A stretch of 64,000 bases of DNA from Scytalidium lignicola (Eukaryota > Ascomycota > Leotiomycetes): contig NCSJ02000102.1 of the NCBI GenBank assembly GCA_002812745.2, positions 1 through 64,000 of the forward strand, written 5' to 3'. The position numbers and the translations under genes were made by a program. Under the pieces are notes generated by a model. The model did no database searches and was not told where the DNA came from. It was given only the letters and a program-made list of their open reading frames with translations. Shown here in pieces: positions 36,249 to 46,113 of this stretch (positions are counted from its first letter, which is position 1; every line of letters starts with the position of its first letter).

Positions 36249-36862
36249 TTATACTGGAATCCCCCACTCTGGCCTGCGATGCATATATGTCTCCATGATT
36301 GGCTTGTGTATCATGCCGAAGAGAGCGTCACGGAATACTAAGGATTGCTGGTAAGAACGTGTGCTAGCATTGTTAAGCTGTTCCTTGAAAGCAGATGCTA
36401 CTCACTGACTTTCCCTCTTAAGTTAAGATTATCACTAATTGCACCAACGGGCCTGTTCAAATAGTTTGCAAACGACACAATTATATTTATAATACGGTAG
36501 AACTCACGAGCCACATTTAACACAATATCGTCGGTTGAGGATGATTCCTGAATCCGTTTTTGTATCGGCATAGACTCCAAATTCGCCTTCCAGGGTTACG
36601 TTTTCGGCTGAGAATATTGTGTAGACCGCACCGACTATAAGAACAGAAAGAAAAGGAACAATTAGCATCTGAAACAAGAGAGTTGGTTGGATGGGGAAAT
36701 CCTTTCACGTGAAGACTTACGAGATCCGCTTGCAGATTGACAATTGAGGCAGTGGCAAAGTATAGGGCCCATGGAATCTTTAAACCCATCCTTGATGGTG
36801 ATCTTGATGTTGCCGCAATTGCAGTGACCGTGGAGATCTTGTGAATCTGAAGCTTGTGCCAT
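36249..36862 (-). CDS. GFA/CENP-V domain protein
   Basis: Small zinc-binding protein of the glutathione-dependent formaldehyde-activating (GFA/Mss4-like) fold; most fungal members have no known substrate. Exons 36721-36862, 36508-36634, 36410-36452 and 36249-36347 give about 136 residues. Zinc ligands are visible as HGHCNCGNIKI (Cys-x-Cys), LCHCLNCQSASGS (Cys-x-x-Cys pair) and RRYCVKCGSPVG (Cys-x-x-Cys). The end reads LFGMIHKPIMETYMHRRPEWGIPV, matching the usual final 'E-x-Y/F...W' segment. The last junction (GTCAGT donor at 36409, CAG acceptor at 36348) is the choice that keeps the frame, but it is weaker than the others, so the segment around residue 104 is uncertain. No targeting signal is seen. 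Confidence 0.78.
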
Positions 36863-38091
36863 GGCTAATATGTCCTCGTGTAAAGGGGGAGAGGAATAGA
36901 TTGAGGATGGGCCATAGCTGTAGAAGCAGAACGGCTAGCTTGTCTTATAAATATCTTATAATATAAAACCGGCAAAGCAAATGGGTACAGGCTGGGAAGT
37001 GGGGCCATAGAGGACTTCCGCTATATAGCTACTTCGTAGGTCTACGTTGTACAATATTACTATTCCATGACGAAGTACGGCCGCACAACCGTACTTCACA
37101 TAACAGATATGTCCGGAATCAAGGCTAACGGCCGGGTAACCGCCAAAGGCTCTTACTAGGTAAGCTGCAATAGGCTGATCATGTGAGAAAAGAGGATTTT
37201 GATACTCCAAATGAAGGACTATTTTCATTGCACACACCAGCTACTATTGGTGGACGATAGAAGACGGTTCTGACACGCCTGACTAGCAAGTCGTTGGAGT
37301 TGTTTGACCTGCCTCCATGAAACTACCAGTATCCGGCTCGTATAATATCACTTCGAAAGCGAGCTTCTGGTTCAGTCATATCTATTCTGTAGGCTAGTGG
37401 ATCTACCTGTCCAAATGCGGGTAACGTTGTTATCATATTATGGTCCCCGTCTTGTGCCGGTGGGTATGCATAGATTTTATGCTTGCCTTCTTGCTTATGT
37501 TCGCACATATTTATAGAAGCACTTTAATTTCAGTAGTATGCTTTTCCCATATTGAGATAAACAGGAGGCAAATTACATGCGCGTTCACATAAGATTTAGC
37601 CTCTTTATACAGCAATAAACACATAAGTTTCAGTGTCTCGTGTAGCTCTTAATTAGGTCCGCAAGGCAAGTCCTAACACGTCATTATCACCAAGGACTAG
37701 GTAGTAATACATTTCTAAGATCAATAAACAGCTTACGTAGTTTAATGCTACCAATTACATTAAATACCGGCAGGAATACTTCGACGATTTTGCCACAGCA
37801 GAGAACAAGCATTGGCATATCAAAACATGTACTGTAAACGGCCAATTAAAGATACGCACATGTACAGTACACCAATATGAATTGTTTGAAATAATCAAAG
37901 ATGTCCAAAATTTACAGATAACATTAGACGTTATCATGATCCACCGATGCCTCGGAGCCGAACATTACCGCCCACCGTTATGCCCCCCCCCCTATTTTGT
38001 TTGCCAACATAATCAAAAAAACGCCATTAGTTACAAATCGTAAATCATAGTGCTACATAGTATATCCCATTTAACCCCAACTCCAAACCAC
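36863..38091. other. Intergenic, two unidentified short frames
   Basis: Holds minus-strand frames at 36956-37237 and 37323-37508. The latter (including TTLPAFGQVDPLAYRIDMTE) has a coding-like composition but no partner exon or family I recognise. A C homopolymer of about a dozen bases lies at about 37,984. The rest is AT-rich with no signal. Confidence 0.4.
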
Positions 38092-38799
38092 CTACCACAT
38101 CCGTGGACTGTAAGCCTTTGCATCCCTTTCGTAAATAGCCATAAGTTCCTCTTTGATTTTCCTCCTCCGAGCAGCTCTGCTTAGAGGCTTTTCCGTTTCG
38201 ATTTCTTTTGGTTGTGGTTGCACTTTGTTTGGATCTGGTTGCAGCTGCGACTCTGGTATTACGAATCTTTCGTCAACTATGCCCATTGGTTCCTGTCCTT
38301 CCTTCTTGCCCTCTGGAATTAAGTCTTCCTCTCCTGCGCGTCGATTTTCTGAGTTCGGCTTCTGGCCTAGCTTTCTCGTCTCTTGTGTATTGCCATCTAC
38401 CGCATCTCCAGATCCACCTTTTAAATTCCCATCCTCAGGATTCTTTGAGGCCTCTATAATAACAATATCTGCATCCTTGGTGTCTGAAGATGCTACCTCG
38501 CTGTCGCCTCGTTGATCCCGTTTAATATTTCCATTCTCTGTAGCTAAAGCGGCAGCATCGGGATCAAACTTCTTAGGTAGATGTCCATACGCTCGATGTG
38601 TCGTTCTGGGCGCGGGTTTGATGGCGGCTCGAATGTCGCGGACAGTTTTCTGCTGTAAAGCGTATCCGCTCAGAAAGAGTGCTGTTGTGCACAAAAAAAC
38701 TTGAAAAGGTCAGATTCCCGTCGACTGCTTGCTATGTAAAGAGGGTATACCTATTGTTGAAGTAATTGCTATGGAAACTTGAGATGATGTGAGAAGCAT
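38092..38799 (-). CDS. Small N-terminally anchored acidic protein, unknown function
   Basis: Exons 38751-38799 and 38092-38681 join through a 69-bp intron to 212 residues. The N-terminus (MLLTSSQVSIAITSTIALFL then SGYALQQKTVRDIRAAIKP) is a single hydrophobic segment with a basic flank after it, fitting a signal anchor or a mitochondrial inner-membrane anchor. The middle is long, acidic and polar (about 60-165, rich in Glu, Gly, Asn and Asp) and looks disordered. The C-terminus is basic and helical (SRAARRRKIKEELMAIYERD, then YSPRMW). I do not recognise a named family, although the arrangement is that of a conserved fungal protein. It is divergent from PRP38 with 351 bp between start codons. 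Confidence 0.78.
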
Positions 38800-39150
38800 A
38801 ACTACAAATTGATTTTGTAGAATTCGAGCATTTGTAAAATAGGAGAATAGAATATGTTAAAATATAGTAAATTCAGGGAGGCTCTTGAAACATTGAATCG
38901 TATCGTATCGACATATACACTCTACTATGATGACGTTGTCCCACCTCATCCCATCGCGAACATCAACATGCCGGTTGTCCCAGCAACAATCGATAAGCGC
39001 ATCCTAGATCGAAATCTTGTGAATCTTGCGACTTCTTAACAAAAACCCCATATAGGATTTCCCAAATCTTCCAAGTTCACACCACAACGGCAGCCTTGAC
39101 GCATATCATTTTCTCGCATTATAGTAGCAGTGCTACAGTTGGTAAGAATC

Positions 39151-39804
39151 ATGGCAACCCACAGAGCGGATGAGAAACGCTTTCTCGATGAACGCGGTTC
39201 TTCCAACCCCCTCACACCAAATGGTTTAAACCCCGCCACCATTATGGAAAAGCCGGTCCGCGAGCGCATAGTTGACAGCTACTTCTGGAAAGAGCAATGC
39301 TTCGGTGTCAATGAAGCGGATATCATAAACAGGGTGGTAGACCATGTTACCTTCATTGGCGGCACCTACGGCGATGCGCAAAAACCCTCGCCATTCCTCT
39401 GCCTAGCTTTCAAACTCTTACAACTCGCGCCATCAGACGAAATATTGCAGGAGTACTTAGAATTTGGAGGAGAGAAATTCAAGTATCTACGGGCACTAGC
39501 ATTGTTTTATATCAGGTTGACGAGGAAGGCTAAGGATGTTTATTTGACATTGGAACCTTACCTGGAGGATCGGAGGAAACTGAAGACTAAGAGAAGGACA
39601 GGTGCCGGGCTGACATATGTGGATCAATTTGTCGACGATCTTTTGGTTAAGGAGAGAGTTTGCGCTACTTCATTGTGGAAGATGCCCAAGAGGGAGGTAT
39701 TGGAGGATTTGGAGGTCCTAGAGCCTAGGGTTAGTCCTCTAGGAGATATTGAGGATTTGTTGGACGATGATGACGTTCAAGAAGTGGATCAAAATAGAAA
39801 ATAG
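39151..39804 (+). CDS. PRP38: Pre-mRNA-splicing factor 38
   Basis: Component of the U4/U6.U5 tri-snRNP needed for spliceosome activation. Single exon, 217 residues from the Met in MATHRADEKRFLDERG. The PRP38 domain covers about residues 20-190: IMEKPVRERIVDSYFWKEQCF, DHVTFIGGTYGDAQKPSPFLC, YLRALALFYIRLTR and YVDQFVDDLLVKERVCATSLWKMPKREVLE. The annotated stop (TAG at 39802) follows an acidic stretch, DIEDLLDDDDVQEVDQNRK. Immediately downstream, a different frame stays open and acidic (HSEDEDSPRTD ... ELEEMDVDDREKDRENGHES) to a TGA at 39916. That looks like the rest of the usual charged tail, so a frameshift or sequence error near 39,790-39,803 is possible. Confidence 0.93.
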   Translation: MATHRADEKRFLDERGSSNPLTPNGLNPATIMEKPVRERIVDSYFWKEQCFGVNEADIINRVVDHVTFIGGTYGDAQKPSPFLCLAFKLLQLAPSDEILQEYLEFGGEKFKYLRALALFYIRLTRKAKDVYLTLEPYLEDRRKLKTKRRTGAGLTYVDQFVDDLLVKERVCATSLWKMPKREVLEDLEVLEPRVSPLGDIEDLLDDDDVQEVDQNRK

Positions 39805-40203
39805 GCATTCGGAAGACGAAGACAGTCCTAGGACAGACACTGATACCCAAGGCGAGCTCGAGGAGATGGATGTCGATGACAGAGAAAAAGATCGAGAGAA
39901 TGGACATGAATCGTGATACAAGGAACTTTCAGCTTACAGTAGTACCGGCGTTATCTATGTGGTTATTAGGAAGTTTATTTCCAGGAGTTATGAGGTTGGA
40001 GATCTGAAAAATGTTCACAGGGTTTTAAATACTTGTATTTATAGCATGCATACCTCGTATATGTTAGTCTAGCAGAGTCGGAGTCTACTAAGCCCACAGA
40101 GGCTCAAAAAGAAATCCCGAGACCGCCCAAATAAAATTAACTCCAAAATACTCCGTATCCTTGATATCTGTAATATATGCCGAACTCCAAATACTCTAGT
40201 CAC
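39805..40203. other. Convergent 3' region
   Basis: Lies between PRP38 (plus) and VPS34 (minus). The first 112 bp may encode the rest of the PRP38 tail in another frame; the remainder has no coding signal. Confidence 0.5.
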
Positions 40204-43159
40204 TTACGCCCGCCAATTCTGAACAATTCCATGCAATCGATCAATAACCACCGGGAAAATAGCATTTGCACTATCCTCAATCAACCTCTCAAAATGTCTG
40301 ATTGCATCCTCCTCTGTCATCTCTAAATGAAATCTCTCTTTAACCTTAAATACCACCTTGTCAGGTTCCAGTTTAATATCTGGGATATTGGCGTCAACCA
40401 TAAGACTAAAGAGGTTAAGGATGAGATTCGACGATTTTCGTAGCGTGGTGTATGCGGTGAAGCAATATTGCTTAAATTGTCGGTATTGTTCAGAGGACGA
40501 ACCGCCCATGCCATCAACCATTTCCTTACAGAGTTTCATGGCTGGCGCGAACGGTTTAGGGTCTCGACCCAGGATAAATCCAAAGTCGGCATGGAAGAAA
40601 TGGCCGTCTGGTGCAAGGAGAAGGTTGTCAAGATGTCGGTCACCTACGCCAAGGAGATATGTAATGACACAATAGCCGGCACAGGACTTGATAAAAGTTT
40701 CAAGTGCCTCTTTTCGTATGCCATATAGAGCTTTATCATCCGGGTTATTATACTTCAAGTAAGCCTGGACAGAGTTCCCCTTATGCTTATTGGCGATACT
40801 TTGTAAGCTACTTGATGGTACAAATTGTGCCGCTCCTGCAGTGGCACCAGTAGCAAGGATCTTATACGGTGACAGTTTTAAGTCCAGATTTTCCTTCTGA
40901 AGCAGTTGGTCCATCAATGTAATAATTTGAATGACTAACTGATCCTGTCTTAGGTCATCACCTGTTTTGAAAAGAATCTGATATTTCTTATCATTGGTGG
41001 TCTTAAATGTCAACATGATTGGGAAAAGAGATGACTTGAAGACTAGGGTCTGAGTCGGATCAACCCCCTTTATCTTGATCGAGGGATCAAGTGGCAGACG
41101 AAGAGGAGGATTTATGTTAATGACATCGTTCTTAGGATCGGCGAGAAACTGTTTGACTCGCTCAACTTTACGAGGTATAGTCTCTCGTGATGCTCTTATA
41201 TCCAATGAGAGCTTAGTTAACACAGCTACCAGTTCAGCCTGACGTAGAAGAGTCTTGCGGATATCTTTCCCACCAGGTATCTTCTCTAATTCTACCATGA
41301 AGTCATACTCGACCTTGGCAAAAAGTTTTCGATACCCGGCACCTTGGTCCTCACTCCTGTCGTCGCATTCGACCATGAGATACCAGTGGAAGTAATTCCC
41401 TAACATGAAATTATTTGTGGCTCGAGATATAAGAAACCGGACGAGCGATGAGTCTTTTGCTGCGTCTTGTGTCGAATCCGAGGGAATATGCTCGAACTTA
41501 AGAGCTTGGACTAGCTGAAGAAGATATAAAAGCAGTTCCTCGTCATCTGCTTTCCGCAGACGATCAACGGCGTATGCTCTTACTGCGGAATTATCGAAGG
41601 TAGGTCCTAATAGCTCGAGAGCATCATCAATATCGATTTCTGTCCATTTGCCAAGGATTTGAACAGCCTGTCGGGATTCACTGTGATCTTGCCAGTTGAC
41701 AGATTTGACGAATTTTGTAAGAGCCCGCTTATCCCGAGTCAAATGGTGTCTAAATTTCCAGACTAAATCTTTCTCTTCGGGAGATAATATATGCGTAGGT
41801 GAATATGCCATGATACCATTTAGCTCATCCCTAACCTTTGCGTTCGGTTTCAAGTCTCGATCAAGAGCGCCAGTTCTGTGACTCCGTACCAGCCGACGGT
41901 GCTTGCTTTCAGCCGGGTTATCTCTTGCTCCTACCTCAGGATCATAAACTCGGAGCAGTCGTCCGCCAAAATCACTGTCATCATTCCCTCCAACACCATT
42001 GATACTTGGTCCATACTGAACTTGTGGAGGGGGCTTTAGCATGATATTTGCCTGAGAGGAAGAAAGATGTTGTAGAGATGAGATAGGAGGCGGAGGATAC
42101 TCGTAATCTGCATAAACTACGGGGAAGTCAAATCGTGGCAGTTCCACATGGAGAATGAACCTTTCATCTGCAGCGGGGTCCTCATCGTGTGCATCCTCAC
42201 CATTAGCTTGGTGAGTTCCATTTGCGACTTCTGTGGTGGAGCCATTGATATCTTGACGAGGCTTTTTGTGTTGCGCCAACTTCAAAGCTTTGCTGGAAGC
42301 CTGCTGGCCGCGTTTTTCGACACCTCGAAATACCAGCTGATCGAGCCATTCAACTCTCGGTATCTCGCCCATTTCATGTTTCTTGAAAAGCTTCTCTAAC
42401 CTATCCATTTCCTCGGCTTCTTTATCTACAAATTCCCCATTGTGCCTCCCATTGTTCCCACGATTTCTCGTACTTGGAGGGAACGCTGCTGTTGAAGAAG
42501 GGTCTAGCCCATCTGCTGCCTTTCGACGGTGAACATAACATTTTTGACGCCCTTTCTGCACCTGATTATCCTTATCGAATAGAGGGAGGGTAGTTCCGCC
42601 GAATGGGATCGCATGACCATGAGCTCCATATCCTCCAGTGGGTGATAGGTCCCATATTGTTATGGCTAACTGTGAGCTCTGAGGGAGGGTATTGTATTTG
42701 ATCGGCACTGTGAGCCACTCATTCCACCTACTCTCCGTTAGAACCTATGTGACCAAAGCTAAGAGAAAAGGCTGCACTAAATAACTAACTTTCTCTCGTT
42801 TCTAAAAGCCTTGTAGGCTGTCTGTACAGGGACAGTCAAGGGCTTTGAATCGGCCCAGAGCTGTACGGTTACATAGAGATCAGAGTGGGAACTAAAAGAG
42901 AGGGTATCTTGTCAGCTACAAGCTACGCAGTATGCGCACCACATAAGAATATATACCTCAGATTTGATCCAATATGCCTTAGTTGTGGTGTCTCGAGCAA
43001 TGTCGAGAAGGGGATCGGTGTCTGTTCGCCCTCAAGGCTAACACTGTGAGGGGTCAGCATTATTAAAAAGACACAACAAGGGAAGATGAGTTGCTAATAC
43101 ATTTTTATATTTACTGGCAGATTGACAGCATCTGAACTTGCAAAGGAGAAGGGGTCCAT
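40204..43159 (-). CDS. VPS34: Class III phosphatidylinositol 3-kinase
   Basis: Makes PI3P on endosomes, vacuole and autophagosome precursors, acting with Vps15 and Atg6/Vps30. Exons 43101-43159, 42957-43043, 42790-42891 and 40204-42727 join in frame to about 923 residues. The N-terminal C2 domain (about 1-200) starts MDPFSFASSDAVNLPVNIKI and includes LAITIWDLSPTGGYGAHGHA. The helical PIK domain spans about 330-540. The kinase domain contains FKTGDDLRQDQLVIQ, the catalytic loop GVGDRHLDNLLLAPDGHFFH and the activation segment ADFGFILGRDPKPF. The protein ends LHGIVQNWRA, the C-terminal helix with the conserved Trp. A C2 insert rich in Asn/Arg/Glu (about 125-170) is low-complexity. The start codon is 412 bp from that of divergent NSE4. 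Confidence 0.95.
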
Positions 43160-43571
43160 GATCCATTTTCTCTGGGTCGTAGAAATTGAAGGGCTTCTTG
43201 GTGAAGCTTCATGATAAGTTCTAGGTACTTTGGTACATGCTGCCTAAGCTCGTCAGGGACCATACGTAATTGGGGGGAAAGCCCGTGCCACAACACGTCG
43301 CGAGCTCTTTGTAACAAAGACGCGACCCCAAAAGAAAAATCCCCAAACCTCCTTATCTAACCAGGCCATATCCACAGGATGTTGGAATTGGGTTGTTTGT
43401 TATAATTTTATATCACTGCACGCTGTTGTATCTATGACGTCTTGGAGTGTTCTTTATAAATTATTATCGTCCTTTAATTGCTCATTCTGCGAAGTGAAAT
43501 CGCTCTAATTACAGTCACAGAATCCCCTCACTTCTCGACTCATTTCGCGCTCCATCGCAGCGCTTCTCGAG
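43160..43571. promoter_or_regulatory. Divergent promoter region VPS34 / NSE4
   Basis: The 412 bp between the two opposite start codons must hold both promoters. Pyrimidine-rich stretches precede the NSE4 ATG. No specific factor site can be asserted. Confidence 0.5.
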
Positions 43572-44998
43572 ATGTCTAGGTCTATTAAACGGTCGGAATC
43601 AGCATATGGCGGCGAACGTGAAAATCTCTACGATGCGACACCTGAACCTGTTCCGCGAAGGGGCAGCAACATGCAGGCAGCCTCGTCGTCTCGTTCATCC
43701 CCAACATCAGTATCGTCGGAGAAGGAAAACAGGCAAGTGCAATCAGCTGGCGGCAAAAGAAAGCGATTCGGAGAAAGCGAGTTATTTAGTCAGGGCAACA
43801 GTCGGCGTGGAACGATACGAGACGCGGAAGACACTACAATTTCAGATGATTACGATCCCGATCAAAACATCGATGAGCGAAGAAAACTGCGCAAAGGGCT
43901 GAGAGATCTCTCAAAGAACCTGACAGATAATCGTGGCGAATACCTCGATCCTAATTCGACCGGCCTCTTGGATACATTACGAAAAGCCAATGACTATTCT
44001 GCAAAAGTTAAGCAAACGTCGGATGCGACTATCGACTCCAGGCTCCTGGTAACTGCAGCTGATCTCTCATATCGAAAGACTGTTGCTTTGACATCAGGAG
44101 ATACCGCACAAGGAGTCGATGTAGATGAATTCGTCTCGAAATGTATAACATATATGAGGCTAGCAAACGGAGCAGCAGAAGACGCGGCCCGAGTTCCCAG
44201 CAGTACTCAGCGCCGAAGAAGGGGAAATGATGATGACGATGGGGATGAAGGAGATATGTTGAATTGGGAGCACCTGGGTCGTTTTGCATGCTTGCCAAAC
44301 AATTCTCGACCATCAGTTCCGGGATTTCTACTGGGTCCACTCTCATTGGAAAAGCGGGCAAGGAAGGTCACTCAACGTAGGGCGGCTCTGAGACATGGTG
44401 ATATGGAAGAAACCCGACCACAGGAATTAAAAATGGGTGATGTTGAGAGGAATGAGAATGCGAATCTAACAACTTTATGCACGAAGATTTTAGTGAGATT
44501 AAACAAAGTCCAGCGAGAAGCTCAGGCTAGTGTCGAGGCAGAAGCCGATGATAAAGACATGACAGACGAAGAGATTGCGCAGCTCATGGACCGTTATGGG
44601 ACGTGTCCTAATGGTGGCATATCCCTCTTCAAATTTGTTGTGAATCCTTACTCTTTTGGTCAGACAGTAGAAAATATGTTTTACGTCAGTTTCTTAATTC
44701 GAGACGGAAAAGTAGGAATTACATATGACGACAATGGTCTCCCATTCTTAGGTTCGTGGACTCTTGACCTCTCTTCTAACTTAGTGCTCTATTGCTCACA
44801 TACCATACAGACGCAACCGAACCAAGAGACCGTAGTGAGATGGCCGAGCAAGGTGCTAGAAAACACCAAGCTGTAATAGAATTAGACATGGATGAATGGG
44901 AACAGATAATTGAAAATTGGGGCATTGAAGAATCAATGATCCCTCATAGAGAAGAAGATGATCATGCTTCTGTCAGAGTTAAAGGATGGTATGCTTAG
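43572..44998 (+). CDS. NSE4: SMC5-SMC6 complex kleisin subunit Nse4
   Basis: Kleisin of the Smc5/6 complex, bridging Smc5 and Smc6 and binding Nse1/Nse3; acts in DNA repair in the nucleus. Exons 43572-44751 and 44811-44998 (59-bp intron) give about 455 residues. The first 95 residues are disordered. The N-terminal kleisin helix region is RRKLRKGLRDLSKNLTDNRG to STGLLDTLRKANDYSAKVKQ. An acidic insert (GNDDDDGDEGDMLNWEHLG) precedes the middle part. The C-terminal winged-helix block reads LFKFVVNPYSFGQTVENMFYVSFLIRDGKVGI, and after the splice ELDMDEWEQIIENWGI, the hallmark C-terminal signature. Both ends are intact and length is usual. Confidence 0.94.
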
Positions 44999-46113
44999 AT
45001 GTGGGATTATAGAAAATGGTATTTGGGAAAATAGTTGGTGGCTTTTTGCTTGGCGCTTTGGAATTTTGGGATGGTGTGTGGGCTACCTGCTTAGCTGATA
45101 CCCAGGAGTTATTGTGTATGTATTGAAAGGTTCAACCCTGGTTCTTTCTTATGGTACTACTACCTACTGCTATTATTCGATAATGATAAACATGGCTGGT
45201 CTATTTCTGTTGCAATAATAAAAGAACTTGTCCCGCCCTCCCTTCCAAAACCCTGCAATGCGCATTTGCTCTCTGGATTTTCTTTCGACAGAACTATGAA
45301 GGAAGCCTTTCTAATAATAAATGATAGGTGGAGGCTCAAAATAGTATTGCGGCCCTACGTGGCTTAATGTTCAACTAAACAAAGAAATTTATTTTAGGGA
45401 TGTGGCCACCATAAACAGGGACTATAGAAACTGAAAGGGCAAACATTGTGTAAGTAGAGTACCGACATCTGGAGGACATACGGCTAGCCTACTGTCAACA
45501 GATATGCAGATTAGATATTTTACAGATTCTTATGAAGTCCCAAATTTATCAAAGCCTCAATTGATTTAAACTCTCGCCTGGCTCGTTTCTTCAAGTGNTT
45601 TTTTTGTGAGACCGAACGCTCCTATTGTTACCCTTATTTGCTTAAATAAAATTGGGGAACTCAAAAATAAGAAATGGATTGTTTAATTGAGACATGTAAT
45701 TCATGTGCTAAGGCGTTTTCAATATGTAACACGTTCAATATGGCGGTTACTTAATAAAAAGCTTAAGGATAGAATTATGGCAAAAAAGATAGTTCAAGAG
45801 ATAAATTATATATATTTATATGCATAGTGTAAGGGTCACTATGAATATGATGCTTTTTCAATCACTTTGTATTAGCCTACTTAGCAAATCTATCTAACCA
45901 TTGTCGTTCAATAGCACAATGAAAATTGCTATTGGGCGTGTAAATGAATAGCAACAGTTTTGAAAGAGTCATTGTGATAAATCTGAATAGGCTCTAGTGC
46001 ATACTTAAACCTACCGTGAAAGCCAGTTTTCTTTTCATCTCTTCGTCATATACTTTCCCAACCTTTCCCTACACTACTATCATAGATACATATTTTCCGA
46101 ACACTGAAGAGCC
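44999..46113. other. Intergenic, AT-rich in part
   Basis: Lies between two plus-strand genes. The middle (about 45,550-45,900) is AT-rich, with an N beside a T run at 45598. No coding signal or repeat was recognised; the last part is the promoter and leader of the coiled-coil gene. Confidence 0.55.
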
